Source of the DNA: Toxonevra muliebris
Lineage: Eukaryota; Arthropoda; Insecta; Diptera; Pallopteridae
DNA length: 64,000 nt
Assembly: GCA_963691655.1 (NCBI GenBank)
Contig: OY829327.1
Span: 86,502,019-86,566,018, forward strand
Direction: 5' to 3'
Below the pieces are notes generated by a model. It was not told the DNA's origin. It did not search any database and saw nothing but the letters and a program-made list of their open reading frames with translations. Of the stretch, positions 9,931-21,404 are shown piece by piece. How positions within the stretch are numbered: position 1 is the stretch's first letter; every line of letters begins with the position of its first letter. A program made the translations under genes and the position numbers.

Positions 9931-12690
9931 TCAACTGCAACTACAACAACAGCATACAACGGTAAAGGAAATATTATACTACCTTATACATATAAAGTAG
10001 TAATAATAATAATAAAAATATTACAATAATGATGCACTTTTTTAACTTTTTTTTTTTTGTTATTTGGCAGGCAGTTTTTGTTTTTCATTCACATTCAGAG
10101 CAAACTGGTGATAAGTTGTTATTGTCTCTTATATGATAAATGTGGTTTATTAACATAATTTCCCCATTCGATTCACATGCAGCTGCAGCATCCAAAGCCG
10201 TTCAGAGTTGCACTAGATAATTTAAGTAGTTGTATAGTTGTACATATAAAAATTAGCACATATTCATTAAATTAAATTTTTCTCTCTAGATAGTTGAAAA
10301 ATTAAAAACAAGGAAATTTACTACTATAATGATAATTGCGTTATTGCATTATCGAAAAGAGTAAAGTCGCTTTGAATTCATTTGCAAATACCAATTTTTA
10401 TTATGCTATCTGTTCGACTGTTCAATTGCCGCCCTTTCTCTTTTTTCACAGATTTCAGGGCTTTTATCGATGCAATTTATCGATGGTGTAGAATGGTCAC
10501 TACTGATATGCAGCGCAAGCGAGAAGTTTTAAACAGCATTGTTGCTTTAAAGCTTAGATCACCTGTAATGCTATATGCCAACTCAATGGTCTGGTTGACG
10601 GAAATTAAAGTAGAGACAATTCATCGGTCAAGTTCATAAAGCTCTTGCCTAAACAAGTGGCAAAACAGCATATTCAATGCTTCATTAATTTTTTTCCAAT
10701 CTTTTATAAATTCTATTCAAACTTTTAACACTGCATATGCATATTAATATAAATTAAAAAAAAAAAGTAATAATAAATTTTTAAGAAAACCGAATCGTAT
10801 TTTCCACTAATACTTCAAGCATTTTCTTTGTCCCAATTATTAAAAATCGTTACTATGCTGCTACTAATTTCCGTTAGGCCTTAACGTTCTTTCTTCTTCT
10901 ATTTTACTGTTAAGTGTTAGCATTAACCTTTTAAATCGCTTGTCACATCATAAAATCTTAATTTTTTCAAAACATAGAATGCAAAATAAAAAAAAAATAA
11001 TAAAAATTTCCTTTAGTTAGAGCTAGACATCATCATCAACAACAACATCAACCTGCATATCTGAATGCCTGCCTGCCTGTCTGTCTGCCTTTCACTCACT
11101 CATACACTTACTTACTTCACACTTTAAAGTCATATCAAAAATTTCAAAAAGAACTTTAAGTCAACTTACTGAATGGAGTTAGTCAGCTAGTCAGTTAGTC
11201 AATCAGTTGCTCAGTTTTAAGTTAGTCAGGGTAGTCGCCGCCAAGCCATTCCATGTCATGTCAAGTTACTATGTCTGTCTGTTTGACTGTCTCTGTATGA
11301 ATGAGAATCTCTTAAGTATTTAGACTAACGTCATTTCGAAACACCTTCTCATTAGTTACGATTGTTGTTGTCATCATCATCATCATCACCATCGCCATCA
11401 TTATCATCGGTGCTCTCCATCTATACTCTGAGTATATTGTCGCGTCACGTTTTTGTTGCCTCGACGTTCGTTGACTTCTAGTCATAGCTGCCATAGTTGT
11501 TATATGCTCATAAAAGAAAATTACGTTTGCTTTACATCGCACACAGACAGACACACAGTGAGGAAATCAATTTTATTTCATTAGTCTCTCTCTTCATAAC
11601 AAACAAAAAAATAACAAAAAATAAAATAAAATTCACGCGCCAATTTTACCTAAAACATTTTCACATTGAATAAGTACCTGACCAACTGTCAGACTGACTG
11701 CCTACCTGCACATAAAGCAGCATTTGCCTGTTTGTGTGTCATTTGCATTAACGCCGGCTGTGTTCGGCGAGAAAGACAACGGTGTACACAGTGTAATTAG
11801 TACGAAATCTTTTTTTAAAATTATAAGTCTCTAACTATGACAGAGTTCAGAATCTGTTCCATTGTTATTTTTCATTATATGCTAGTAAGTAATTTCATGT
11901 GATTTTTTACACGTTATTCTAAGGTATTTCTCCTTTATGCCATACATTTATTTTTATTTTTACATATTTTTTGTGCTATTGCATTTCCGTGTTAGAAAAA
12001 AAAAATGTGGCATGAGCCATGGATGATGGTGGTGGCAGTGTATTGTAATCGGTGCTTGTTCTAATTTCTTTCTGCATAGAACGAATTCATATGAAGAAAC
12101 GGAAGAACGTGAGATTCTTTTGGGCTGATTAAGAAAAAGTTTGTTTTATTATTTATGAAAAATGCTAAGAAATACTAAAATGCTGTTAAGGAGAATTTTA
12201 ATAATGCTACGAAAGATAAACGATAAAGAATGTATACTCCAAATAATTATATATCGTGGAAAGTTATAACTAAGCCTAACCAAGTAATAGAGTAATGAAC
12301 GGCCATTCTACGGCATAAGCCACTACAGAAAACTTTTGTTCCAAAGCACTAAATATTGTATGTAAAATTTTTACAAAAAAGTGCAGTTTCCAAAAATTTC
12401 AAATTAAAATTTTATTTCTCCAAAGTTTTGTTTAAAAAAAAGAGCAAGTCAATTTCGAACGAATCCCAACGGACCCACTTACCCGCCCATCCGCACGAAG
12501 GGCACATCCGCATGTCGTACGGATTTGGTGACTAATTCAGATGCATTCCGGAATGCCCTGATAAAGCGCTCATTGGGGAGAATAAATCGCTATTTGGTCT
12601 TCTTTACAGCTACAGATTACTAGTAAATAATCATCAGCTGCTTAACGATTAAGAAAACTTAATACATTTAATTTTATATACTGGAGAAAG
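9931..12690. other. Mostly gene-free stretch with simple repeats
   Basis: Apart from the weak candidate exon at 10452-10639, no gene is supported. There are ATC/CAT microsatellites (11373-11402), GCCTGCCTGTCTGTCTGCC-type tetranucleotide runs near 11070-11090 and GTCAGTTAGTC runs near 11180-11230. These runs explain the short open frames. Confidence 0.5.
10452..10639 (+). CDS. Candidate exon of an unidentified host gene (uncertain)
   Basis: A strong splice-acceptor-like sequence (pyrimidine tract ending TTTTTTCACAG near 10451) is followed by an open frame of about 62 codons. This frame has balanced composition, unlike the A/T-rich surroundings. It includes RAFIDAIYRWCRMVTTDMQ and ends with a stop at 10637-10639. 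An AATAAA lies about 135 bases downstream. This would fit a terminal exon, or an internal exon using an unseen donor. I do not recognise the protein and no partner exon was found. It may equally be chance or a pseudogene fragment. Confidence 0.25.
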
Positions 12691-12740
12691 TCGGAAATGT
12701 TAAATATGTCGTGCAGAGAATTGAGAGGGTTATTTTGGGC

Positions 12741-14380
12741 TTAGTTTGTTCTACAAGCATCAAGTTTAATAGAAATGGGATATCTAAAACAGCGATTTGG
12801 AACATAAATTTTGATTTCATTGACTAAGAATTGAGAATGAATGTAACCATTTAATAATTTAGTCACAAATATCACATTTAGCATAACTCTTCTGCTCCGA
12901 AGAGTTGGCAAGCTTATAAGTTTTAACCGTTGTTCATAAGGAGGAAGGTGCTGTGATGGACTACAGTGTAACGAACGTAGAGCAAACAAGAGGAACTGTT
13001 TTTGCACAGATTCCAACTTATCAGCATAACAGTTGTACACAGCAGAACCATACTCCAGAACTGGTCTTACAAGTGCAGTGTAAAGTGATTTCGTGACATA
13101 TGGATCATTAAATTCTTTAGACCATCTTTTAACAAAACCAAGGATATCCTTAGCCTTATTAATAGTTGAGTTGATATGTAAATTAAAAGTTAATTTGGTG
13201 TCCATTGTGACACCTAGGTCAACAAACGAAAAAACTTGTTCCAACTCGTGATCATCTAATCCATACCTAGAAAAAATAGATATAACCAGATAGAAATAAC
13301 CATGAACTTACATTTTTTTAGGTTTAAAGACATTAAATTACAGTGGCAAAAGATCAGATCGCAGTAAATTTTGACATTCTTTTTCGTTGTAAGACTTAAA
13401 AATAATTTTACTTCATCAGCGAACATTAATATTTCATTATTTTGATAACAGATGGAAGATAACAGATTTTGATAACAGATGGAAGATCGTTAATAAACAA
13501 CAAAAACAAAACAGGACCCAGATGGTGTTCCTCGTGGAACACCAGATGGTATTTTGATACTTTTAGATACGGCATTTTTAAAAATTACTATTTGCTCCCT
13601 ATATCTCAAGTACGAGTCTATCCATTGTAATAATAAAGGAGGAAAGCCATAAAAGTCAAGTTTTTGTCAAAAGCTTTACTAAAGTCCGTATAAATTGCGT
13701 CAGTCTGTTGGCAATTAGAAAATCCATTTATGACATTGGTAGATAACTCAAGTTGATCTTCCCTTTACAAACCCATGCTGAGATGAAGAAATTAACGATT
13801 TTACTGAATTGGTTACTTGAGATATTATAATTGCAAGTTTGGGTATTGCACTTAGTTTAGCAATACCACGGTAATTTTTAACGTTAGATTTCGTACCATT
13901 TTTATGTAAAGGAATTATAAATGAACGCTTCCAACTTTTGGGAAAATAGCCCTTACGTAACGAAGAATCAAAAATTTTGAACAGAGGCAAATACAGAAAC
14001 TCAGCACACGTTTTTAGTATACTATTCGGAATTTCATCTGGACCGTATGTAAAAGAGATTTTTAAAGACTTCAAATGTTCTAAAACATCTTCAGGGTGAA
14101 TAACCGGACTCATAATATTGTTATACGTGACAGGATCAAAATTATATATGTTATTATTATTTAAAGTTTCAGATGAAAAAGTTTGCAAACATATTTGCCA
14201 CAAAAGTTTCATCATCAGATACTTGGTCCTTATATTTCATTGCGGACGGGAAACCAACATTTTTACGTTTAGTGTTAACAAAGTTATAAAAAGCTTTAGC
14301 ATCGACATGAATATCCGACTTGACTTTTTTAATATAATCTCAGTTTGATGTACGATTTTCAGAGAAAACATATTCTCCCA
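12741..14380 (-). pseudogene. Degenerate non-LTR retrotransposon reverse transcriptase (jockey-superfamily-like)
   Basis: Read on the minus strand, pieces of one reverse transcriptase follow in order across several frames. A pre-RT segment contains DAKAFYNFVNTKRK (about 14216-14340). The fingers include GPDEIPNSILK and NYRGIAKLSAIPK with QHGFVKGRST (13748-14215). DFSKAFDK follows near 13700, then SGVPRG near 13535, then MFADEVKLF near 13415. The C-terminal part contains DLGVTMDTKLTF, LVRPVLEYGS and LPPYEQRLKL (12741-13244). There are at least three frame breaks and a 25-base tandem duplication near 13440-13490. The catalytic FADD/YADD box reads FADE. The endonuclease and ORF1 are missing. Clade assignment is tentative. 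Confidence 0.85.
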
Positions 14381-16176
14381 TTTTCCTATTGTAATGAATG
14401 GGAATCACAATTCAGCTAAATGTTGCTCATTCTTCTCTTATGCTATTATTATAATTTAATCGAACTAAAAAAGGATTCAGTTAAATTATAATGAAATGAA
14501 TGTAATTAAATTCAATCAAGCATATTCATCTCTATCATTTCGGCAGGTGCATAAATATCATGCATGATCAATTGTGAAAAGAAAGGAAAATCAAAAACAT
14601 ACACAAAAACTTAACAAAAATATTAGTTACTTAAAAAAAAAATATGCAATTAGTTTGACTAGGAATGCAACAGCAGCAGTAGCAGCAGTTCAACCAGCAA
14701 TGCAACATTGTAATGCAATTAATTCAATTTCCGGAGGGTGAAATTAATTTTTTTTTTCTACAGAAAATACACAGAAATAAAAAACAAAGATAGAAATGCA
14801 ATACGTTAAATCATGGTCAGATTTATTGTTTTGCCTTTTCCAAAAAAGGAAATTGCAGTGAAGCGTTACAAAAACAAAACAAAAAAGCAGAAATAAAGCA
14901 TCGACCACGAGTTTTGATTTCAATTTTCAATAACATACAACTATACAAATTAAGAAATACATATTTGTACCCAGCATATAAAAAATGGGAGTGTTTAATT
15001 AAGAAGTACATATGAATACCGACTACCGGGAAAAATTGTTTAATTTAATCATTATGAAAGGGGTATAAAAATAGGAATGCAACAAAAAAAAAAATGAAAA
15101 GGAAACATTCAGTGTTGAATATCACACATTAATTAACCTTCATCCGTTCCTCATTTCCCCAACTTAAAGAGTTCCTGTAGTGTCAATTTAACACTGTATG
15201 GAGTTTGGTTTGAAAAACGATTGAAATAATTAGATATGTGCTCTAGAACAAAAAAAAAGCCATATTCACATCATATATTTGTTTATTGTTTTTTTTTTTT
15301 TTTTGGAGCTGCTAGGTGGCGCTAACGTCGAGATATTTCGATAAATTCCATTTATGATCCGATTTAACTCAGAATATATGCCAGCTACATAGAAACAAAA
15401 ATATTTACTAAAAACTAATCCGGTAAGTGGCGCTGGAGTCGGGACATTTCGAAAATGTATTTTTATGGTCTGATTTAGCTCATATTCAGAATGCGAATAT
15501 GTGTGTGGAAAAATTGTGTATGTGCAAATACTTCCAATATGTAAATTTAGGAGCCTGGGAGTGGAATTACTCATGTAAATGACATGAATGATAAGTGCAA
15601 TAATTAAGTTTCGATCGGGATTTGGCACACTCATATGGTAATTTCTTTTGCAAAGTTTTTTTTGTAGTTGCAATTTTCGTATTACCCAAACTTAACGCAG
15701 TTCGACCAACGACTGTAGACTTTATCCTTTTACTCTTTTTCATCAATTGTTGAAACTAGAAATGCAAAACAAACCACAGGCACTAAAAAACTGACTCTGC
15801 ACATGATTCACAAATATTGAAATTCAATGAAAAGCATGAGCGAAGATAATACATCAATACAACGTGAAGACGCATACAGTGTTGGCCCCAAAAAAGTTAT
15901 TGGGTTTTACTGTCTATTGCATTTGATATTTTTTATCTGTAGCAGAGCATAAAATAAATGAATTGCTCATTTTTTCTGTTGCTGGCGGTGGTGGATCTCT
16001 GATATATTTTTTTTTTTGTCTTTCGACCATATCTATACATTTTCATCTCGAGAAGCTTCTGTAAACAATTCCTGCTGCTTGCCCATATTCGGAATCACTC
16101 TGCTCGCTACTACGGGGTAGGCCATTCAAAGTGAAAACGCTGTAACTTATGACAGTGCTGTCAGATCAACTGACAT
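14381..16176. other. Gene-free stretch with unclassified repeats
   Basis: No gene supported. A TTAACCTTCATCCG segment near 15134 resembles the ends of TTAA elements elsewhere in the window, but no partner end was found. An internal direct repeat at 15305-15495 is listed separately. Confidence 0.5.
15305..15495. repeat. Two diverged direct repeats about 119 bp apart
   Basis: Two segments of about 65-70 bases, starting near 15310 (AGGTGGCGCTAACGTCGAGA) and 15426 (AAGTGGCGCTGGAGTCGGGA), share the order GTGGCGCT, ATTTCGA, GATTTA and CTCA. They look like units of an old dispersed repeat. A GATAGGTGGCGCT copy also occurs near 43484 inside another repeat. The class is unknown. Confidence 0.55.
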
Positions 16177-16184
16177 ACCATATA

Positions 16185-16838
16185 TAGTGTTGATTCGATA
16201 CCCACATAGTATCGATACTTTTACTCATTACTTGTATCGAATAAAAGTATCGATGCTACCGAAAATATCGGAAAAAAAGTATCGAATACCCGTTTAAAGA
16301 GACAAATTACTCTTTTTTTTAAGTGGTTGTCAAGGAAAACATTCAAGCCAGAACGGCTCATTGTGATACAACATGATTGAGCCTACAGTTTACACTACTC
16401 AACATGAGTTTTTCGCCAATAAATCATGGTTTTGAGATATTTCCACTAAAAACACGTGAATCATATAGAAATTACGTTAATTTAATTTAGTAAATCGCTA
16501 GAGAATTTATAATAGAAGAAAAACTAATCAACAGATTGCTTTAATCTTAAAAATGTTTTATTTTAATGAAAAGGTTTTGAACAACTCTGCAGTAGCATTT
16601 TGAAATATATTATTGATTGCTGTAAAATAATGTAAAATGATCCACCATTTTAAATATGTATAGCAATATTTCAGTTTTTTAAATAAATATTTTCCAAAAG
16701 TATCGAGTATCCGATACTGACCCTTTTTTCCGATACCAAGTAATATACTTATGTTATAGCATCGAGTAAAAAAAGTACTTGAATCGAATGAAAAGTATCG
16801 AGTTTTTACTTGTATTTACTTGTATCGAATCATCACTA
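16185..16838. mobile_element. hAT-type MITE, family copy A, exact ACCATATA target duplication
   Basis: The ends are TAGTGTTGATTCGATA (left) and, reversed, TAGTGATGATTCGATA (right). ACCATATA flanks it exactly at 16177-16184 and 16839-16846, which supports hAT by target length and by the TAGTG(T/A)TG start. Sub-terminal regions are dense in GTATCGATACTTTT-like motifs on both strands. There is no coding capacity. A second copy in opposite orientation lies at 32506-33317. Shared interior segments (for example GATATTTC and GTGTAAACTGT-like stretches) establish the family. Confidence 0.88.
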
Positions 16839-17029
16839 ACCATATACCATGGAACAGTACACGTAGAAAGAGAGCGCTGAAATTGTTCACTTGTACATTC
16901 AAAATAATTTCCCCCGTAGAGCAGTTATTTTGAACAATTTTATTTTATACCTCGTCTGCACGAGCAATAATTCATTGCATGAAATTAAAAAATTTTCGTG
17001 GAGACGGGGGGTATAAATGGTATGGAGCA

Positions 17030-17335
17030 CTTCTAGTTTCAACAAGACGGCGCTCCACCTCACTCAGTTCGTGCCACAATCAATTTTTTGAAGCCATCTT
17101 CCCTGGTCGGTTGATATCAAAAAATTGTGATTTTGACTTACATTCGCGTTCGCCAGATTTTACACCGCTGGACTTTTCCCTTTGGAGCTACTTGAAGTCA
17201 AAGGTTTTTATCAACAAACAAAAGGCCCTAGACGAGCTTAAGGCCTACATCCGGCCAGAAATAACCGCCATATCGGCCGAATCATTGGCCAAAATGATGT
17301 TGCCAATTACTGGCATATTCGTCTATTCAGGGTAA
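17030..17335 (+). pseudogene. Mariner-group (DD41D-like) transposase C-terminal fragment
   Basis: In one frame FQQDGAPPHSVRATIN (from about 17037) carries the second catalytic aspartate. After a one-base slip in a T run the next frame continues FPGRLISKN, RSPDFTPLD (third aspartate), FSLWSYLKSKVFINK and ALDELKAYI. The distance between the two aspartates is about 41 residues, allowing for the slip. This is the DD41D (rosa-like) arrangement and differs from the DD34D of the mariner just downstream. The N-terminal DNA-binding part and first aspartate are absent. No terminal repeats could be assigned. It is an old fragment. Confidence 0.75.
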
Positions 17336-17457
17336 GAGTATAACAAATATTTCAGTCAAAGGTCGAATAAAAGAGTATAGTGCGGGTAAAAATAATCAAA
17401 GTTTGATTTGGTTTCGCAAAATTTGAACCAAAAATAATCACAGATATCCAAGATATA

Positions 17458-18763
17458 CCACCTTGATCAAAAAGTTCCTGGAACAACCACCGTGTGGCGC
17501 TCCAATCGTTTCGATTTGAGTTCTGTTTTTTTTTTTGTTAAGTTGGTACATCTGTTGTTGATATTCGCTCTAAATCTTAGCGTCATAGCTTGACATTTGC
17601 AAAAGTTACGTAGCCAAGAGTACATCTATCTCTGTGTGTGTTGGCGATTTTTTACAATTTTATTAAATTGTATTGTATAAAATTTTGCGCAAAAAACGTA
17701 TTTAATGGTGCGCGAACGTTGGAAATGTTGGAAAAGTGTTTCGGCAACGATTCTCTAAAGAAAACTGTCATTTACCAGTGGCACGAGCGGTTCAAAAGTG
17801 GTCGTGAGTCAATCGAAGATGATGAACGCAGTGGCAGACCATCGACATCGAAAACCGCCGAAAACGTTGATAAAGGAAAATAAATTTTGGTCAATAACCG
17901 CAAATTAATCATCAGAGAGATAGCGTAGGACTTGAACATTGCCTATGTATCCGTCCAAGACATTTTGGTTAATGACTTGGGTTTCCGTCGTGTAGCAGCA
18001 AAGTTGGTGCCAAAAGACCTCAATTTGATGCAAAAAAGAGACCGTGTTGACGTCGCAAAAGACATGATTTGCGAAGCTGAATCCGATTCGACATTCATCA
18101 AAACGATCATTACTGGAGACGAGACGTGGGTTTATGAGTACGACACGCAATCCAGACATCAGGCAAGTGAATGGCGTTCACCAAATGAGCCGAGACCAAA
18201 AAAACCACGTCGTTTTCAGTCAAAAAAGAAGGCAATGCTCACGGTTTTCATGGATGTAGTGCATCATGAATTTTTGCCAGAAGGCCAGACAGTAAACAAT
18301 GAGTATTATTTGGGCGTTATGAGACGTTTGCGTGAAGCAATTCGCCGAAATAGACCAGAATTGTGGACAGAAAACTCATGGATTTTGCACCATGATAACG
18401 CACCGTCGCTCAGTGCCATCATTATTCGTAATTTTTTGACGAAAATTGCAACAAATACCATCCAACAGCCACCGAATTCAACTGATTTGGCTCCCTGTGA
18501 CTTCTTTCTGTTCAATCGTGTTAAAAACCATTACGGGGAACGCGTTTCAGCAGCCGAGAGGAGTAATGGAAAAATCGCAGTAAGCACTGATGGACATACC
18601 GAAAACCGAATATAAAAAATGTTTCGAGGATTGAATCAAGCGCTGGCATAAGTGTGTTGCAGTCGATGGGGATTACTTCTAAAGGGGACAATATAGATTT
18701 AGATGAATAAACTTGTATTTTTAATTTTCTGAATAAATTCCGGAAACTTTTTGATCAAGGTGG
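17458..18763 (+). mobile_element. Full-length but dead mariner element (1306 bp)
   Basis: Terminal inverted repeats CCACCTTGATCAAAAAGTT (left, from 17458) and the matching reversed right end (ending 18763) are flanked by TA on both sides (17456-17457 and 18764-18765). The size, about 1.3 kb, and the single transposase frame are those of canonical mariner elements. The internal transposase is disabled (separate entry), so it could move only if supplied in trans. Confidence 0.93.
17638..18700 (+). pseudogene. Mariner transposase (DD34D) with stops and a frameshift
   Basis: The N-terminal DNA-binding part is clear: FNGARTLEMLEKCFGND, then YQWHERFKSGRESIEDDERS and GRPSTS. In-frame stops occur at 17881 (TAA) and 17926 (TAG), yet the reading frame is conserved across both. 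The catalytic part follows with ITGDETWVYEYD (first D), HHDNAPSLSA (second D) and NSTDLAPCDFFLF (third D). There are 34 residues between the second and third aspartates, the DD34D signature. The usual SPDLAP reads STDLAP. Near 18545-18570 a frameshift removes the normal tail. The expected tail (YKKCFED, RWHKCVAVDGDYF) resumes in another frame up to about 18680. Few lesions suggest a fairly young inactive copy. Confidence 0.92.
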
Positions 18764-18765
18764 TA

Positions 18766-19860
18766 CACGTTGAAAGTCTAAAATAGTGTCAAATTTACAC
18801 TAGGGACTTATGAAGGTCAAGAATAATCGAATAAAATTCAATAATAGAATTTTTTTTATCAAATTTTCAATTAAAGATATAATAAATTTTTTGGTAATCG
18901 ATAATCGATGCGATATTGCAAATTTGAATTTCGTTACATCCCTCTAAACAGCAACAAAAAGGCGCAAAGAGAATGTTTTTGAGGTAAAATTTGGCAGAAA
19001 ATTAGATGCAGTTTGAAAGGAAGCTGCTGCAATAAGATTTCAACTTTTCAAGTAAAAGTAATCAGAAAATCAAAAATTGAATCCTCCTTTTTTGAGTTTT
19101 GCTCTTTCTTTTTCGATAAATAAAAATAAATTTAAAAGTTTTTACTTTTTATACTCGAACTCAACTCAAAGAAATGAAAATGTGTCAAGATTAATTTAAA
19201 GAAAAAGTTAATTTGTTTCGAATCGAGAGGAGGCGGTAGTACCATAATAAATAAATGAAAATGTACTTCATTTTTTGTTTCTCTTTCCTGTATTTATATA
19301 AAGTAGTGCGCAATGACAAGAAAATTAGCAAAAAAAAAACACACAAATATTGTAGGCGTCATTTTTAATTTGGTGCAGAGAGGAAATAAAGTTTGAGCGG
19401 CAAGCAAACTGCAATTTTTGGTTTTTTGTTTTATTTCTTTAAATATTAATTGAAAAATATTTTATAACTGCTAAGACATGGGAAATAAAAACAATCCTTA
19501 TTTTTATGAATGCTGAAAGATTTATAAAGATATTGTGTAGAAATTTTTAATTAAAGAAAGTAAAAGTAAATAATCAAACAAATATTAATTATTGCTGAAT
19601 TCATTGACTGAGTTCAGCTGTGTTGAATGACAAACTGAAAATTTTTTGGTTCCAATGTTTTATTACAAATATTTGAACTTTTTCAGTTTTACAACACACA
19701 TTCACTTGCCAGTTAAATTCCTCACTAGTTTTGATTTTTATGCATTTACTATTTGTAGATTAGTTTATATATTAATTAATAAACATTGTCTAAAGAAATG
19801 AATAATGTTTTAATGAAATTAATGATTATTTGTTGTTTTTTTTTATGGTGTAAGGGAGCT
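18766..19860. other. Gene-free stretch; possible decayed hAT-type end near 18880-18945
   Basis: No gene supported. A sequence ending GTTACATCCCTCTA near 18940, with ATCGATAATCGATGCGATA inside it, resembles a decayed hAT-type terminus (reversed: AGAGGGATGTAAC). No certain partner or target duplication was found. The rest is A/T-rich. Confidence 0.35.
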
Positions 19861-19899
19861 TGGTCTAAATAAACTAGCATAAAAGAAATTATTGGTTAC

Positions 19900-21404
19900 A
19901 TAAACAAAATTCACGACAAAAAAGCACCTGGATATGACCTACTAAATGGGAAAATTTTAAAAGAACTTCCGAAAAATGCTATAATATACATAAGAAACAT
20001 TTACAAAAACATGATTACAATGAAATATTTTCCTGAAGTATGAAAAGTAGCGCAAATTACACCAATACCTAAAATACACTAATACACCAAAGACGCAACA
20101 AAAACATCATCATATAGGCCAATAAGCCTACTACCATCATTATCAAAAATCTTTGAACAAATTATTTACGATCGTATAGAGCCAATCCTAACTAACAACA
20201 AAACCATACCTAAACACCAATTTGGATTCCGTATGCAACATTCTACAATTCAACAAATACATAGAGTAACTAATAAAATCTCACTGGACATGGAAAAGAA
20301 AAGATATTGCGTAGGTGTGTTTCTTGACGTTGCCAAAGCTTTTGACAAAGTAAGGCATGCAGGCTTATTAGAAAAACTAAAATCAAAATTTCCACCTGAC
20401 TTTTATGAACTTATCAAAAGCTACTTAACCAATCGTTACCTCATTATTAAATACAACGACGAGTTTTCAACGATTTACCTAACAAAATCTGGAGTACCAC
20501 AGGGCAGTGTCCTAGGACCACTACATTTGCTGACGACACAATCTTATTAAACTCTCACTCTTGCTTGGCAACAGCAACAGCCCAACTACAAAAAATATTA
20601 GACAATGCAATGAAATGGTTTTATGACAGGGGCATACAAATTAACGACGAAAAAACTCAACAAGCAATATTTACTACAAAAAATAAATATACTCCACTAC
20701 CCCTGAAAATAAGCAAAACAGCAAAAAAAAATCATTCAAATTGACAAAGTTGCTAAGTACTTAGGTATGTACTTAGATAACAAACTCACTTGGAAACACC
20801 ATATTCAACAAAAAAGAAACCAAATAAAACGAAAATTTGGACAACTGTACTGGCTCCTACGAGATCCAAGGCTACGACTACACAACAAACTATTAATATA
20901 CAAAGCTGTTATTAAACCAATTTGGACATATGGTATCCAACTCTGGGGTACAGCGAAAAAACGAACATACAATTAATACAAAGACAGCAGTCAAAAATTC
21001 TACGAACAATAGCTAGTGCAGAATGGTTCATAAGAAATGATGATCTCCATCACGATTTAAATATCCCAACAGTCAACGATGAAATAACAGACGCAAGTAG
21101 AAGACACCTAACCAAGATACTCCAACACGAAAACAACGAAGTCAACGAATTACCAACCCTAAAAGCCACCACAAAACGTCGGCTGAAAAGAATACGACCA
21201 ACGGATCTAGCATGTTAAACTTTATTATTATTAAACTATCCATTATTATAACAATTAATTAGATTACTTTATGCTAATCACGGACTTGATTGACAATGGT
21301 CTCCAAGTCCAAATTTAATCAAAGATCATCTTAAAAGAAATGTACTAAGTGTCTATTAGACAGATGTATGAAATTGGTAATAATAAAAAAAAAAATAATA
21401 ATAA
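19900..21404 (+). pseudogene. Jockey-clade non-LTR retrotransposon, 5'-truncated and degenerate
   Basis: Pieces of a jockey-type reverse transcriptase lie in order: APGYDLLNGKILKELP (about 19925), SYRPISLLPSLSKIFEQ (about 20110), HQFGFRMQHSTIQQIHR, then VGVFLDVAKAFDK (first catalytic D). SGVPQGSVLGP follows, then TFADDTILLNSH in a different frame after a deletion. The C-terminal part contains YLGMYLDNKLTWKHHI, KLYWLL-like QLYWLLRDP, KPIWTYGIQLWGTA and a final LKRIRPTDLAC ending at 21218. A 3' UTR of about 180 bases and an A-rich TAATAATA tail close the element near 21404. There are several frameshifts and at least one stop (near 20041). ORF1 and the endonuclease are absent. Confidence 0.9.

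Noticed and set aside
18802..18945. Small hAT MITE between CTAGGGACTTATG and TTACATCCCTCTA
   Set aside because: The two ends match only loosely and no 8-bp duplication was found, so only the right side is mentioned as a possible terminus.
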